A stretch of 64,000 bases of DNA from Mixta intestinalis (lineage in GTDB: Bacteria > Pseudomonadota > Gammaproteobacteria > Enterobacterales > Enterobacteriaceae), in the NCBI RefSeq assembly GCF_009914055.1, contig NZ_CP028271.1, positions 124,001 through 188,000 on the forward strand, written 5' to 3'. The notes below the pieces were generated by a model. That model worked only from the letters and a program-made list of their open reading frames with translations, ran no database searches and was not told where the DNA came from. The position numbers and the translations under genes are program-made. How positions within the stretch are numbered: the stretch's first letter is position 1; each line of letters opens with the position of its first letter. Positions 19,257-29,247 of the stretch are shown piece after piece.

Positions 19257-20666
19257 ATGAAACAAACTCCGACTTCCACAGAACAACTGCATGTGGTGCC
19301 CCTGAGGCGTACTGATTTTCTGCGAATGCTGCTGCGTCGTGATAAGACGCCAGTGGCGATCCTGGTGGTCGCAGGCGTGGTCGGTACGCTGGCCGGGCTG
19401 GTTGGCGTCGCCTTTGAAAAAGCAGTGACCGCGGTGCAGGTCTGGCGAATGAGCGTGGTGGCCACGACCGGCGATCACCTGTGGCTGGCGTTTCCGCTGG
19501 CGTTTATTCTCTCCGCCGTGCTGGCGGTATTTGGCTACTGGCTGGTGCGCCGCTTTGCGCCGGAAGCGGGCGGTTCCGGTATCCCGGAAATCGAAGGTGC
19601 GCTGGAGGAGCTGCGCCCGGTGCGCTGGTGGCGCGTTATCCCGGTAAAATTCCTCGGTGGTATGGGAACGCTGGGCGCGGGCATGGTGCTGGGCAGGGAA
19701 GGGCCGACCGTGCAGCTGGGCGGCAACGTGGGCCGCATGGTGCTGGATCTGTTCCGTATGCGCAGCGCCGAAGCGCGCCATTCGCTGCTGGCGACCGGGG
19801 CGGCTGCCGGGCTTTCTGCGGCGTTTAACGCACCGCTGGCCGGTATCCTGTTTATTATCGAAGAGATGCGCTTACAGTTTCGCTACAGCCTGATCTCGAT
19901 TAAGGCCGTATTTATCGGCGTGATTATGTCGAGCATCGTTTTCCGCTGCTTTAACGGCGAGCAGGCGGTGATCGCCGTCGGTAAACTTTCCGGCGCGCCG
20001 GTGAATACGCTATGGCTTTATCTGCTGCTGGGGATGCTGTTTGGTGCCGTTGGCGTGCTGTTTAACCAGCTGCTTTTCCGCACGCAGGATTTTTTCCAGC
20101 GGCTGCACGGCGGCGTGATGAAAAAAGCGCTGATTATCGGTGCGCTGTTGGGTGGACTATGCGGTATTCTTGCGCTCATCGAACCGGAGGCGGCGGGCGG
20201 CGGTTTCAATCTGATTCCGGCGGCAGCGGCAGGGCACTACAGCGTCGGCGTGCTGCTGTTTATCTTTATCGCCAGGGTGGCGACCACGCTGCTCTGTTTC
20301 GGCTCCGGTGCACCGGGCGGTATTTTCGCACCGATGCTGGCGCTGGGTACGCTGCTGGGCACCGCATTCGGCATGGCCAGCGCGGCGTTGCTGCCCTCGC
20401 TGGCGCTCGATCCCGGCACTTTTGCCATCGCCGGTATGGGGGCGCTGTTTGCCGCGTCGGTACGCGCGCCGCTGACTGGCATCGTGCTGGTGCTGGAGAT
20501 GACCGATAACTATCAGCTGATTTTGCCGATGATCATTACCTGCCTTGGCGCAACGCTGGTGGCGCAGTTCCTCGGCGGCAAACCTATCTACTCTACGCTG
20601 CTGGCACGTACGCTGGCGAAGCAGCAGGAGGCGGAAAAGGCACAGAGTGCGAGAGTGGATACTTGA
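19257..20666 (+). CDS. clcA: H+/Cl- exchange transporter ClcA
   Basis: CLC-family antiporter exchanging two chloride ions for one proton, used in acid resistance. The 469-residue membrane protein keeps the filter motifs GSGIP, GREGP with gating glutamate E148 (same number as in E. coli), GAPGGIF and the C-terminal tyrosine in [12 protein letters not shown] 19257 gives the family length; the frame continues 30 codons upstream without homology. In E. coli clcA likewise lies between hemL and erpA. Confidence 0.96.
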   Translation: MKQTPTSTEQLHVVPLRRTDFLRMLLRRDKTPVAILVVAGVVGTLAGLVGVAFEKAVTAVQVWRMSVVATTGDHLWLAFPLAFILSAVLAVFGYWLVRRFAPEAGGSGIPEIEGALEELRPVRWWRVIPVKFLGGMGTLGAGMVLGREGPTVQLGGNVGRMVLDLFRMRSAEARHSLLATGAAAGLSAAFNAPLAGILFIIEEMRLQFRYSLISIKAVFIGVIMSSIVFRCFNGEQAVIAVGKLSGAPVNTLWLYLLLGMLFGAVGVLFNQLLFRTQDFFQRLHGGVMKKALIIGALLGGLCGILALIEPEAAGGGFNLIPAAAAGHYSVGVLLFIFIARVATTLLCFGSGAPGGIFAPMLALGTLLGTAFGMASAALLPSLALDPGTFAIAGMGALFAASVRAPLTGIVLVLEMTDNYQLILPMIITCLGATLVAQFLGGKPIYSTLLARTLAKQQEAEKAQSARVDT

Positions 20667-20691
20667 TTGCTGTACCAGGCTATTAGATAAT
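20663..20691 (+). promoter_or_regulatory. Candidate erpA promoter
   Basis: TTGATT (20663–20668), 17-base spacer, GATAAT (20686–20691). It overlaps the clcA stop codon and lies about 64 bp upstream of erpA. E. coli erpA is controlled by IscR; I could not define an IscR site here by eye. Confidence 0.5.
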
Positions 20692-20754
20692 ATTGACAAG
20701 CACGGCTATTTCTGGCCTGACAGGTTACGGCCTGATTAATTGCGGAGTAATTCA

Positions 20755-21102
20755 ATGAGTGATGAAGTAGCAGCTTTGCCGCTGCAGTTTACCGAAGCGG
20801 CAGCCAGCAAGGTTAAGGCCCTGATCGCTGATGAAGAAAACCCCGATCTGAAACTGCGTGTTTATATTACCGGTGGCGGTTGCAGCGGCTTTCAGTACGG
20901 TTTCACCTTTGACGATAAAATCAACGATGGCGATATGACCATTGAAAAATCTGGCGTTTCGCTGGTTGTCGATCCGATGAGCCTGCAATATCTGGTAGGC
21001 GGAGCGGTGGACTATACCGAAGGGCTGGAAGGCTCGCGTTTTATTGTTACTAACCCTAATGCAAAAAGCACCTGCGGCTGCGGTTCTTCGTTCAGCATCT
21101 GA
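20755..21102 (+). CDS. erpA: Iron–sulfur cluster insertion protein ErpA
   Basis: A-type carrier that delivers Fe–S clusters to apoproteins, including isoprenoid enzymes. The 115-residue protein has the three conserved cysteines C43 (TGGGCSG), C107 and C109 ([10 protein letters not shown]). ATG 20755 follows GGAG at 20743–20746; an in-frame upstream ATG is not part of the family. Terminator directly downstream. Confidence 0.97.
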   Translation: MSDEVAALPLQFTEAAASKVKALIADEENPDLKLRVYITGGGCSGFQYGFTFDDKINDGDMTIEKSGVSLVVDPMSLQYLVGGAVDYTEGLEGSRFIVTNPNAKSTCGCGSSFSI

Positions 21103-21108
21103 CAGGCA

Positions 21109-21144
21109 GGCGTGCTTTACCGTCGGGTAAAGCACGCCGTTTTC
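21109..21144 (+). terminator. Intrinsic terminator after erpA
   Basis: A perfect 13-bp stem (21109–21121 with 21126–21138), GTCG loop and a T-rich tail, 7 bp past the erpA stop. The facing gene on the minus strand ends at 21154. Confidence 0.88.
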
Positions 21145-21153
21145 CTTTCGCCG

Positions 21154-21408
21154 TTACCATTCAACGGTAACCAGGCGCGTTTCCTGTTTGATATTCGCCT
21201 CCTTTTTCAGCGTACTTAACGTTACTTTCGGTTGTGCGGAAGGCTGCGGCACGCAGTTAACGGACAGCTGACCCTGCGGCGTTATAGTTTGTCCGTTTAT
21301 CTGACACTGGTTGGTAATCGTCAGCTGGACATTTATCGTGCCTGAAATGGTCGCCGCCTGTGCGCCTCCCGCCATTAACAGCCCGCAGGCTAAGAAAATG
21401 GCTTTCAT
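21154..21408 (-). CDS. Small exported protein, fimbrial/coat-U-like, unknown function
   Basis: An 84-residue product with a clear signal peptide (MKAIFLACGLLMAGGAQA, cleavage before ATISGT). The mature part, about 66 residues, has two cysteines (in NQCQING and VNCVPQ) separated by 16 residues, alternating beta-like pattern GTINVQLTITNQC, and an aromatic end LVTVEW. This resembles a miniature pilin or spore-coat-U domain, which usually is twice as long; that is inference from pattern, not homology. ATG 21406–21408 has AGGA upstream. It sits between erpA and btuF, where K-12 has yadS. A pair of direct repeats lies upstream (21460–21483). Function unknown. Confidence 0.75.
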   Translation of the reverse strand: MKAIFLACGLLMAGGAQAATISGTINVQLTITNQCQINGQTITPQGQLSVNCVPQPSAQPKVTLSTLKKEANIKQETRLVTVEW

Positions 21409-21459
21409 AAATTTTCCTGGTGTTAAAGGGTATAAACCCGGCGATTTATAATATGTCGC

Positions 21460-21483
21460 TCGGTAAAAGGACTATCGGTAAAA
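21460..21483 (-). repeat. Tandem operator-like direct repeats upstream of the small exported protein
   Basis: TCGGTAAAA occurs at 21460–21468 and again at 21475–21483, a 15-bp period. A possible minus-strand -10 (TATTAT, 21448–21453) would place the -35 position between the repeats, with no good -35 match. That is the layout of an activator-dependent promoter. The GTAAA cores recall CpxR boxes, but the spacing differs from the usual GTAAA-N5-GTAAA. Confidence 0.45.
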
Positions 21484-21499
21484 CAAGCGCAAACTTTAT

Positions 21500-22303
21500 T
21501 CAGATCGCTGGTGATTGCAGTGCCTGACAAAGTTTCTCTGCGGCCAGCACGTTGCGTGGACCCGCACGGCTAAGCCAGTCTTCCGGGATAGCGACTACTG
21601 ATGCCTTAAGCTGCGGTTGCCAGAAATGCGCAACACGCGCGGCGGCATCATCATCGCCCGGTACGATAATCAGATCGGGATGGCGCGTCAGTACCTGCTC
21701 ACGGCTCACCTGGGGCCAGGGGGCCGTACTGTCAGCAAAAATATTCTCGCCGCCGCACAGCGTCAGCAGCTGGTTTTGTAGCGTGTTGCGCGAAGCGGTA
21801 AACAGCGGCTGTAGGCCAAACTGCAAAAATACCCGTCGAGGCGCTGCATGGCGATAACGTTCACGTAAGGCGTTGAAACGAGCCGCCAGCCGGTCAGCGG
21901 TCTGTTGCGCCAGCGTAGGATGCGGGCTCCAGGAGGCCAGCTGGCGCAGCGCATCAGGCAGGGCGTCCACGGAGTCGGGATCGAGCCACAGGATGTTGAT
22001 ACCCAGCGCCTGTAGTTGGTCGATCTGACGCTGCGGGGATCCGCCGCGCCAGGCCAACACCAGATCTGGCTTCAACGTCAGAATCCGTTCTACCTTAATC
22101 CCCTGCCAGTTAGCGACCTGCTCAATCTGCTTTGCTTCCGGCGGATAATCGGACCAGGCGCTTACCGCAACGGGCGTAATCCCAGCGGCAAACGCCAGTT
22201 CAGTTAAGTGGGGTGCCAGCGTAACGACTCGCGGCGCGCCCGCTGCCAGCGCCAGCCCGGAACAGATCCAGAGCGCCAGCAGTACCAGCCACTTTTTAGC
22301 CAC
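21500..22303 (-). CDS. btuF: Vitamin B12 periplasmic binding protein BtuF
   Basis: Carries cobalamin to the BtuCD importer. The 267-residue precursor has a signal peptide (to about residue 20, GLALA), then class III binding-protein features: [34 protein letters not shown], and an interdomain helix around [16 protein letters not shown]. It starts with GTG 22301–22303 (MAKKWLVLL), overlapping the end of mtnN by 8 bp, so the two are coupled. Confidence 0.95.
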   Translation of the reverse strand: MAKKWLVLLALWICSGLALAAGAPRVVTLAPHLTELAFAAGITPVAVSAWSDYPPEAKQIEQVANWQGIKVERILTLKPDLVLAWRGGSPQRQIDQLQALGINILWLDPDSVDALPDALRQLASWSPHPTLAQQTADRLAARFNALRERYRHAAPRRVFLQFGLQPLFTASRNTLQNQLLTLCGGENIFADSTAPWPQVSREQVLTRHPDLIIVPGDDDAAARVAHFWQPQLKASVVAIPEDWLSRAGPRNVLAAEKLCQALQSPAI

Positions 22304-22994
22304 GCGCCAGCTGGCTCAGCAGTGTTTCTACCAGCAGCGAAGATTGTTTTGCCGCCACGCTGAGGAATTCTTCAAAGCTAAGATGGGATTCCTGATCCGC
22401 CACGTCAGAGATAGCGCGGATCACGACGAACGGCGTGGCGAACTGATGGCAGACGTGGCCGATCGCCGTGGCTTCCATCTCAACCGCAATCGCCTGCGGG
22501 AAAGTGGAGCGAATACGCGCCAGCGGCTCTGCACCGTTAATAAAGGCGTCGCCACTCACTACCAGCCCGCGTACCGCATGCAGGTCCAGCTGTTTGATGC
22601 AGCTTTCCGCTGTGGCGATCAGCTTATCGTCGGCCGGGAAAGCGGCGGGGCAGCCCGCCATCTGGCCTGGCTCATAGCCAAAGGCGGTAACATCAGCGTC
22701 GTGATAGCGCACTTCATCTGATACCACGATATCGCCTACCTTCAGCGAAGGCGCAAGCCCGCCCGCTGAACCGGTATTGATCACCACATCGGGACGGCAG
22801 CGTTCCAGCAGCAGCGCGGTGCCCATTGCCGCAGAAACCTTGCCGATGCCTGATTTCAGCAACGCAACTTCTACGCCATTCAGGGTGCCGGTATAAATTT
22901 CACATCCGGCGATGGAAAGGGTTTGACGGTTTTCGATTTTATCGCGCAGCAGCGTAACTTCCTGCTCCATTGCGCCAATAATGCCTGCTTTCAT
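22296..22994 (-). CDS. mtnN: 5'-methylthioadenosine/S-adenosylhomocysteine nucleosidase
   Basis: Cleaves MTA and SAH, recycling SAM by-products and feeding autoinducer-2 formation. The 232-residue protein has the catalytic region [15 protein letters not shown] sequence (reading [15 protein letters not shown]), the catalytic aspartate in ISDVADQES, and [20 protein letters not shown]. Start ATG 22992–22994, divergent from dgt. Also called pfs/mtn. Confidence 0.97.
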   Translation of the reverse strand: MKAGIIGAMEQEVTLLRDKIENRQTLSIAGCEIYTGTLNGVEVALLKSGIGKVSAAMGTALLLERCRPDVVINTGSAGGLAPSLKVGDIVVSDEVRYHDADVTAFGYEPGQMAGCPAAFPADDKLIATAESCIKQLDLHAVRGLVVSGDAFINGAEPLARIRSTFPQAIAVEMEATAIGHVCHQFATPFVVIRAISDVADQESHLSFEEFLSVAAKQSSLLVETLLSQLARG

Positions 22995-23099
22995 AGAGTT
23001 GCTCGCTAGTAATTAAAGTGGAATTCAGCGTTTGAAGTGTTGCATAGTCTATCACATGCCCGCAGAGAGATGTTTTCATGCCGCAACAAGGGAGAATCG

Positions 23100-24590
23100 A
23101 TGGACAAGATTAATTTCCGAAAGCGCATCAGCTTTCAGCGTCCGTGGAACAGCCGGGAAGCGCCGCAGGGCGAGTATGCCATTACCCGCCATTTTGAAAG
23201 CGATCGCGGGCGCATTATCAACTCAGCCGCGATTCGCCGCCTCCAGCAGAAAACGCAGGTCTTTCCGCTGGAGCGTAATGCTGCGGTGCGATCGCGCCTG
23301 ACCCACTCGCTGGAAGTGCAGCAAACCGGACGTTACATCGCTAAAGAGATCCTCGAAACGCTGAAGGCGCGCGGTGGGCTGGAACAGTACGGTTTGCAGG
23401 AGCTGGGCGGCGCGTTTGAAAGCCTGGTGGAAATGGCCTGCCTGCTGCATGATGTGGGCAATCCGCCGTTTGGTCACTTCGGCGAGGCGGCGATTAACGA
23501 CTGGTTTGACGCTAATTTACCCGCCGAATTGGTGGATCCGCTGATTGCCGGGGTAAATGACGCCGCACAGCGCGCAGATTTCAATCGCCTCAACGCCATG
23601 ATTCGTCAGGATCTTTGCCATTTTGAAGGTAACGCGCAGGCGATCCGCCTGGTGCATACGCTGTTACAGCTCAACCTGACCTATTGTCAGGTGGCCTGTA
23701 TCCTGAAATATACCGCGCCCGCCTGGTGGCAGGGTGAGAAACCGTCTGCGTTCGCCACGCTGATGAAGAAGCCCGGATTTTATCTCTCTGAACGGCATTA
23801 CATTGCCGACCTGCGCGCCGCGACACAGCTGCCAGAGCATCACCGTTTTCCGTTAACCTGGATCATGGAAGCTGCTGATGACATTTCCTACTGTATTGCC
23901 GATCTGGATGATGCGGTAGAGAAAGCGATATTCAACGTCGATACGCTGTATGGCTACCTGGAACAGCAGTGGGGGCCGGTTCGTAACGGTGACGCCTTTA
24001 GCCGCACCGTGGGCTATGCCTGGCGTGAGGCTAACGCTAAGAAAATTCGTGGCAGGAGCGATCAATTTTTTATGTCGCTGCGGGTCAGCGTACAAAACGT
24101 ATTGGTGAGCCATGCGGTTAATCGCTTTGTGAATAATCTGGAGGCGATATTTAACGGCGACTTTAATCATGCGTTGCTGGAGGATGAGGGAGAAGAGGGG
24201 CGTTTGCTGGCGTTATTTAAGACCGTTGCACGACGCCACGTATTTAATCATTCCGAAGTTGAACAGCTGGAATTACAGGGTTATCGGGTGATTAAAGGGT
24301 TGTTGGATATTTATCAGCCCCTTCTGGGGTTGAATTATGAATCTTTTACCACATTAATGACAGAGGATTTCCTTGCCGGACATCCTATTGAGACCCGGCT
24401 GTTCCACAAGCTTTCCGGCAAGCATCGACGCGCTTATCAACAACATATGCGTACGGTGAAGATTGAGCATAAATATCAACGTCTGTTGTGGGAGCGTTAT
24501 TACCGCGCGCGTTTGATTCAGGATTACATTAGTGGGATGACCGATCTTTATGCCTGGGACGAATACCGGCGTTTGATGTCGGTTGAATAG
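23100..24590 (+). CDS. dgt: Deoxyguanosinetriphosphate triphosphohydrolase
   Basis: HD-domain enzyme converting dGTP to deoxyguanosine and triphosphate. The 496-residue protein has the HD metal ligands in RLTHSLEVQ and [16 protein letters not shown], and [15 protein letters not shown]. The stretch after residue 140 is shorter and more divergent than in E. coli (505 residues), with conserved [12 protein letters not shown] resuming afterwards. ATG 23100 has GGAG at 23091–23094; upstream in-frame codons have no homology. Confidence 0.95.
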   Translation: MDKINFRKRISFQRPWNSREAPQGEYAITRHFESDRGRIINSAAIRRLQQKTQVFPLERNAAVRSRLTHSLEVQQTGRYIAKEILETLKARGGLEQYGLQELGGAFESLVEMACLLHDVGNPPFGHFGEAAINDWFDANLPAELVDPLIAGVNDAAQRADFNRLNAMIRQDLCHFEGNAQAIRLVHTLLQLNLTYCQVACILKYTAPAWWQGEKPSAFATLMKKPGFYLSERHYIADLRAATQLPEHHRFPLTWIMEAADDISYCIADLDDAVEKAIFNVDTLYGYLEQQWGPVRNGDAFSRTVGYAWREANAKKIRGRSDQFFMSLRVSVQNVLVSHAVNRFVNNLEAIFNGDFNHALLEDEGEEGRLLALFKTVARRHVFNHSEVEQLELQGYRVIKGLLDIYQPLLGLNYESFTTLMTEDFLAGHPIETRLFHKLSGKHRRAYQQHMRTVKIEHKYQRLLWERYYRARLIQDYISGMTDLYAWDEYRRLMSVE

Positions 24591-24657
24591 TGAAGTAATA
24601 AAAGGAGTTTTGTAAAGATGACGAATATTTTTTTACTTTTACCCAGAAGTTATTGAT

Positions 24658-24684
24658 GAACTTTGCGGTAAAAAATTAATCTCA
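24658..24684 (+). promoter_or_regulatory. Sigma-E promoter of degP
   Basis: GAACTT (24658–24663), 16-base spacer, TCTCA (24680–24684). E. coli degP has GGAACTT, 16 bases, TCTGA at the same place, so envelope-stress induction by sigma-E is expected. The -10 differs by one base. Confidence 0.75.
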
Positions 24685-24739
24685 TCAACACTACCATCGT
24701 TATGGTTAGCTTCATTGGATTCAATACGAGTACAGACGA

Positions 24740-26164
24740 ATGAAAAAAACAGCTCTTGTATTAAGCGCGCTGGCCTTAAGCCTGGGAATGGCAATGAGCC
24801 CTGCGTATGTGATGGCCGCAGAAACGGCCTCTTCTTCCACTCAACAACTGCCCAGCCTGGCACCAATGCTGGAAAAGGTCATGCCTTCGGTGGTCAGCAT
24901 CAACGTTGAAGGCAGCACCACGGTGCGCACGCCGCGCCTGCCGCAGCAGTTCCAGCAGTTCTTTGGCGATAACTCACCTTTCTGTCAGGAAGGTTCGCCG
25001 TTCCAGGGCTCGCCGATGTGTCAGGGCGCAGTACCCGGCGGTAATGCGCCACAGCAAAAATTCCGTGCGCTGGGTTCCGGCGTAGTGATTAATGCAGAAA
25101 AAGGCTATGTGGTAACCAATAACCACGTGGTCGATAACGCCACCAAAATTCAGGTACAGCTCAGCGATGGACGCCGCTATGAGGCGAAAGTGATCGGTAA
25201 GGATCCGCGTTCCGATATCGCGCTGATCCAGCTACAGGAGTTTAAAAACCTGACCGCCATTAAGATTGCTGATTCCGACACGCTGCGCGTTGGCGATTAC
25301 ACCGTGGCGATCGGTAACCCTTACGGGCTGGGCGAAACGGTGACTTCCGGTATCGTCTCCGCGCTGGGCCGCAGCGGCCTGAATGTGGAAAACTATGAAA
25401 ACTTTATCCAGACCGATGCGGCGATTAACCGTGGTAACTCCGGTGGTGCGCTGGTTAACCTTAACGGCGAGCTGATCGGTATTAATACTGCAATTCTGGC
25501 ACCGGACGGCGGCAACATCGGTATCGGCTTTGCTATCCCCAGCAATATGGTAAAAAACCTGACCGCGCAGATGGTGGAGTTTGGTCAGGTGAAACGTGGC
25601 GAACTGGGCATCATGGGCACCGAACTTAACTCCGAGCTGGCGAAGGCGATGAAAGTTGACGCTCAGCGCGGTGCCTTCGTCAGCCAGGTTATGCCAAAAT
25701 CCTCCGCAGCGAAAGCAGGTATTCAGGCGGGCGACGTTATTATCTCGCTGAACAAGAAACAGATCTCCAGCTTCGCCGCGCTGCGTGCCGAAGTCGGTTC
25801 GCTGCCGGTAGGCACGAAGCTGGTGCTGGGCCTGCTGCGTGAAGGCAAGCCGATGACGGTAACGGTAGAGCTGCAACAAAGCTCGCAGGATAAAGTCGAT
25901 TCCGCCACCATTTATACCGGCATTGAAGGTGCCGATCTGAGCAATGCGGTGGTCAGCGGTCAGAAAGGCGTACGCGTCGATAGCGTGAAACCAGGCAGCG
26001 CCGCCGCACGTATCGGTCTGAAAAAAGACGATATGATTCTTGGTGTGAACCAGCAGCCGGTAACTAACCTTGGCGAACTGCGTAAAATCCTTGATACCAA
26101 GCCGTCAGTGCTGGCGCTGAATATCAAACGCGGTGACAGCAATATTTATCTGCTGATGCAGTAA
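24740..26164 (+). CDS. degP: Periplasmic serine protease/chaperone DegP
   Basis: HtrA-family protease that degrades or refolds misfolded periplasmic proteins. The 474-residue precursor has a signal peptide ending near MAA, catalytic triad H129 (TNNHVVD), D159 (RSDIAL) and S234 (GNSGGAL), an LA-loop insertion with the paired cysteines (PFCQ...PMCQ), and two PDZ domains (about 275–375 and 385–474). ATG 24740 is downstream of the sigma-E promoter; the ribosome binding site is weak. Followed by a strong terminator. Confidence 0.97.
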   Translation: MKKTALVLSALALSLGMAMSPAYVMAAETASSSTQQLPSLAPMLEKVMPSVVSINVEGSTTVRTPRLPQQFQQFFGDNSPFCQEGSPFQGSPMCQGAVPGGNAPQQKFRALGSGVVINAEKGYVVTNNHVVDNATKIQVQLSDGRRYEAKVIGKDPRSDIALIQLQEFKNLTAIKIADSDTLRVGDYTVAIGNPYGLGETVTSGIVSALGRSGLNVENYENFIQTDAAINRGNSGGALVNLNGELIGINTAILAPDGGNIGIGFAIPSNMVKNLTAQMVEFGQVKRGELGIMGTELNSELAKAMKVDAQRGAFVSQVMPKSSAAKAGIQAGDVIISLNKKQISSFAALRAEVGSLPVGTKLVLGLLREGKPMTVTVELQQSSQDKVDSATIYTGIEGADLSNAVVSGQKGVRVDSVKPGSAAARIGLKKDDMILGVNQQPVTNLGELRKILDTKPSVLALNIKRGDSNIYLLMQ

Positions 26165-26198
26165 TGCGTTTCGCACAATAGTCCGTTATTTCGTACTC

Positions 26199-26224
26199 CG
26201 GCCCGCTTAGCGGGCCGTTTTTTT
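26199..26224 (+). terminator. Intrinsic terminator after degP
   Basis: CGGCCCGC (26199–26206), loop TTA, GCGGGCCG (26210–26217), then seven T. Confidence 0.95.
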
Positions 26225-26401
26225 GTTGGATAAATTCCCTCGTCTTTCCATGTGCAGCGTTGGGGCTGCACTATTCCGTCCGGCGCGTTTGTGATATTCG
26301 CCGCAATTTTTCTAACCGAAACGGGGTTTTGTGCATTTGCACAATGTTTCGTGACGGCTCTCCCTCTATGCTGTTGCTCCCCGGCTTTGCAGGAGTGAAT
26401 G

Positions 26402-27559
26402 ATGGCTAACTATCACCTGGATGCCCGTCTGGCTCAGGATATCGTTGCGCGTACGATGAAGATTATCGACAGCAACGTTAACGTTATGGATGCGCGTGGT
26501 CGGATTATCGGCAGCGGCGATCGGGAGCGCATTGGCGAACTGCACGAAGGTGCGCTGCTGGCACTTTCGCAGGCGCGTATCGTGGATATTGATGATGCGG
26601 TAGCGCGACATCTGCACGGGGTCCGTCCCGGCGTCAATTTGCCGCTGCGTATTGCCGGAGAGATTGTTGGTGTTATCGGGCTGACCGGCGATCCGCTTTC
26701 GCTGCGGCAGTATGGTGAACTGGTCTGCATGACGGCGGAGATGATGCTGGAGCAGGCGCGGCTGCTGCATATGCTGGCACAGGACAGCCGTCTGCGTGAG
26801 GAGCTGGTGCTCAACCTGATCCGTAGCGAGACGCTTTCTCCGGCGCTGATGGAGTGGGCGCAACGTCTGGGTATCGATCTTAACCAGCCGCGCGTGGTGG
26901 CGGTGGTAGAAGTAGACAGCGGTCAGCTCGGCGTGGATAGCGCAATGGCAGAACTACAGCAGCTGCAAACGCTGCTGATCACGCCGGAGCGCGATAACCT
27001 GATCGCTATTGTGTCGCTGACGGAAATGGTGGTGCTGAAACCGGCGCTGAACGCGCACGGGCGCTACGATCAGGATGAACATCGCCGCCGCGTTGAACTG
27101 CTGTTAGGGCGGATGAAAGAGAGCGGGCATCTGCGTATTCGCATCGCGCTGGGCAACTATTTTACCGGCGCGGGCAGCATCGCCCGTTCTTACCGCACGG
27201 CACGCACCACGATGATGGTAGGCAAACAGCGAATGCCGGATCAGCGGAGCTATTTTTATCAGGATCTGGTGCTGCCGGTGCTGCTCGACAGCCTGCGCGG
27301 CGGCTGGCAGGCCAATGAGCTGGCGCGCCCCCTGCTGAAACTGAAAGCGATGGACAATAACGGCCTGCTGCGGCGCACCCTGATCGCCTGGTTCAGCAAT
27401 AACGTACAGCCTTCCGCCACGGCGCGGGCGCTGTTTATTCATCGTAATACGCTGGAATACCGCCTGAACCGGATTTCTGAGCTGACCGGACTGAATCTCA
27501 GCCATTTTGACGATCGATTATTATTGTATGTGGCGTTGCAGCTGGACGATCAGCCCTGA
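26402..27559 (+). CDS. cdaR: Sugar diacid regulator CdaR
   Basis: PucR-type activator of glucarate/galactarate genes in E. coli. The 385-residue protein has an N-terminal sugar-diacid recognition domain (DARLAQDIVARTMKIID, GRIIGSGDRERIGELHEGA) and a C-terminal helix-turn-helix (NNGLLRRTLIAWFSNN, ALFIHRNTLEYRLNRISELTG). Two ATG codons are adjacent (26399, 26402); I chose 26402 because GGAG (26392–26395) is then 6 bases away and the product matches E. coli MAxxHLD. Its classical target genes are not in this window. Confidence 0.95.
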   Translation: MANYHLDARLAQDIVARTMKIIDSNVNVMDARGRIIGSGDRERIGELHEGALLALSQARIVDIDDAVARHLHGVRPGVNLPLRIAGEIVGVIGLTGDPLSLRQYGELVCMTAEMMLEQARLLHMLAQDSRLREELVLNLIRSETLSPALMEWAQRLGIDLNQPRVVAVVEVDSGQLGVDSAMAELQQLQTLLITPERDNLIAIVSLTEMVVLKPALNAHGRYDQDEHRRRVELLLGRMKESGHLRIRIALGNYFTGAGSIARSYRTARTTMMVGKQRMPDQRSYFYQDLVLPVLLDSLRGGWQANELARPLLKLKAMDNNGLLRRTLIAWFSNNVQPSATARALFIHRNTLEYRLNRISELTGLNLSHFDDRLLLYVALQLDDQP

Positions 27560-27566
27560 GGCAGGA

Positions 27567-27596
27567 AGCGCCGCGAGGTGACGCGGCGCTCATGTT
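27567..27596. terminator. Terminator-like hairpin between cdaR and yaeH
   Basis: AGCGCCGCG (27567–27575), six-base loop, CGCGGCGCT (27582–27590), then CATGTTTT. The genes converge, so it can serve both; the T-tail is weak. Confidence 0.6.
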
Positions 27597-27989
27597 TTAG
27601 CGGCTGCTGCGGGTCAGCTTATCCAGATCGGATTCGATCTCAGCAATTTTGTTCGATACCACGCTTTCCAGATGGCGCAGATCGTCAAGGATTTTACGTT
27701 TCAGATCGATCTCGATCTGATCGCGCTGGCAAATCTGATCCAGCTCATCAATAACGTAACGCAGGTTAGGGCTGATCTCCTGCACCTCTTTATAACCCTG
27801 ACCGAGGCCATCGGCGACCACCGTTTTGCGCTGACGCGGATATTTAAATTTCACGCTTTTGGCGAAAAATTCCCCTTTGTCTTTGCGAAAGTAAATTTTC
27901 AGAATGTCATTGTTCGCTTCCTGACGCAGGCTGTAGCGATCGATATCTTCCGGATTAGAAATGCCCAGGCTTTTTAAATTGTCATACAT
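27597..27989 (-). CDS. yaeH: DUF3461 family protein YaeH
   Basis: A 130-residue conserved protein of unknown function, recognised by its close match to E. coli YaeH ([56 protein letters not shown]). The C-terminal half is strongly charged and predicted helical or coiled coil. No catalytic motif is visible. Its position near dapD is as in E. coli. Confidence 0.93.
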   Translation of the reverse strand: MYDNLKSLGISNPEDIDRYSLRQEANNDILKIYFRKDKGEFFAKSVKFKYPRQRKTVVADGLGQGYKEVQEISPNLRYVIDELDQICQRDQIEIDLKRKILDDLRHLESVVSNKIAEIESDLDKLTRSSR

Positions 27990-28027
27990 AGCAATGCTTC
28001 CTGTGAACGTGAAATAGGGGCGTCGCG

Positions 28028-28252
28028 ATGGCTCTACATTTTACGCTGACCCGGTGGGGCGGCACTCTGCTTCAGCAGGAAAATGGGCCTGTGAACACTG
28101 TAGACATAAACGACGAACTTCGGCACATTGCGCCGCAGAAAGTGCTGCGATGGATTATCGCCCGCATAAAAAATAAACGCACCTCTAATTTGCCGCTGGC
28201 GGCGGCGAGAAGCAAGCGCGAAGCGAAAGCGTTAAATATGGTGTCGGGGTGA
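28028..28252 (+). CDS. Doubtful small basic ORF, 74 residues
   Basis: An open frame from ATG 28028 with a possible AGGGG about 8 bases upstream. The last 55 residues (from a GTG at 28091, reading [20 protein letters not shown]) look protein-like: acidic start, then a basic amphipathic helix and an Ala/Lys/Arg-rich tail. It occupies the yaeH–dapD gap where K-12 has yaeI. I do not recognise a family. It could equally be non-coding sequence. Confidence 0.35.
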   Translation: MALHFTLTRWGGTLLQQENGPVNTVDINDELRHIAPQKVLRWIIARIKNKRTSNLPLAAARSKREAKALNMVSG

Positions 28253-28313
28253 AAAATGGCGAGCGTAAGTTATGTATCAGCCCCGCTGCGAGAGCAGGGC
28301 TAAAGAGTGGGCA

Positions 28314-29141
28314 TTACTCGTCAATGGTGCGCAGCAGCTCATTGATGCCAACTTTGCCGCGTGTTTTCGCGTCGACCTTTTTCACGATGACGGCGCAGTA
28401 GAGGCTGTAAGAACCATCTTTTGACGGCAGGTTGCCGGATACCACCACCGAGCCCGCCGGTACGCGACCGTAGTGCACTTCACCGGTTTCACGATCGTAG
28501 ATTTTGGTACTTTGACCGATGTAAACGCCCATCGAAATCACCGAGCCTTCTTCGACAATAACGCCTTCCACAATTTCAGAGCGTGCGCCGATAAAGCAGT
28601 TATCTTCAATGATGGTGGGGTTGGCCTGTAGCGGTTCCAGCACGCCGCCGATACCAACGCCGCCGGAAAGGTGAACGTTTTTGCCGATCTGTGCGCAGGA
28701 GCCAACGGTCGCCCAGGTATCCACCATCGTGCCTTCATCAACGTAAGCGCCGATATTGACATAGGAAGGCATAAGCACGGTATTGCGGGCGATAAAGGCA
28801 CCCTGACGCACTGCCGCGGGCGGCACCACGCGGAAGCCTTCTTTTTTGAAGCGTGCTTCGTCATAGGCGGCGAATTTCATCGGGACTTTATCGTAATAGC
28901 GGCTTTCAGCGCCTTCAATTACCTGATTGTCATTGATGCGGAAAGAGAGCAGTACCGCCTTTTTCAGCCACTGATGGGTGATCCACTGTCCGTCGACCTT
29001 CTCGGCAACGCGCAGGGCACCGCTGTCGAGTAGGGCGATAGTCTGGTTAACCGCATCGCGGGTAGCGGCGTCCACGCTGGTGGGGGTGATGTCGGCACGG
29101 CGCTCAAACGCGCTCTCAATAACACTCTGTAACTGTTGCAT
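28314..29141 (-). CDS. dapD: Tetrahydrodipicolinate N-succinyltransferase
   Basis: Succinylates tetrahydrodipicolinate in the lysine/diaminopimelate pathway. About 275 residues, with a left-handed beta-helix core of hexapeptide repeats ([36 protein letters not shown]) and the DGxW...[13 protein letters not shown]-terminal domain. I placed the start at ATG 29139–29141 (MQQLQSVIE) as in E. coli; ATG 29147, two codons earlier with AGGA 5 bases upstream, is an equally good alternative. glnD ends on the same strand downstream of map and starts 29248–31902 upstream of dapD. Confidence 0.96.
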   Translation of the reverse strand: MQQLQSVIESAFERRADITPTSVDAATRDAVNQTIALLDSGALRVAEKVDGQWITHQWLKKAVLLSFRINDNQVIEGAESRYYDKVPMKFAAYDEARFKKEGFRVVPPAAVRQGAFIARNTVLMPSYVNIGAYVDEGTMVDTWATVGSCAQIGKNVHLSGGVGIGGVLEPLQANPTIIEDNCFIGARSEIVEGVIVEEGSVISMGVYIGQSTKIYDRETGEVHYGRVPAGSVVVSGNLPSKDGSYSLYCAVIVKKVDAKTRGKVGINELLRTIDE

Positions 29142-29247
29142 TTGCATTTCCATCCTGGTTATTTCATTCATCGTCGGTCAGGAACGTGCGCGGCGCGGCC
29201 GCTGGCCCGATGGCTGATGAACAACGGTAGTAAAAAATCAATCTGGA

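Noticed and set aside
24600..24740. CpxR box upstream of degP
   Set aside because: Single GTAAA motifs occur (for example near 24613 and 24668) but no properly spaced GTAAA-N5-GTAAA pair could be seen, although E. coli degP is Cpx-regulated.
28028..28313. yaeI remnant between yaeH and dapD
   Set aside because: The gap encodes nothing resembling the YaeI phosphodiesterase in any frame; the only candidate is the small basic ORF listed separately.
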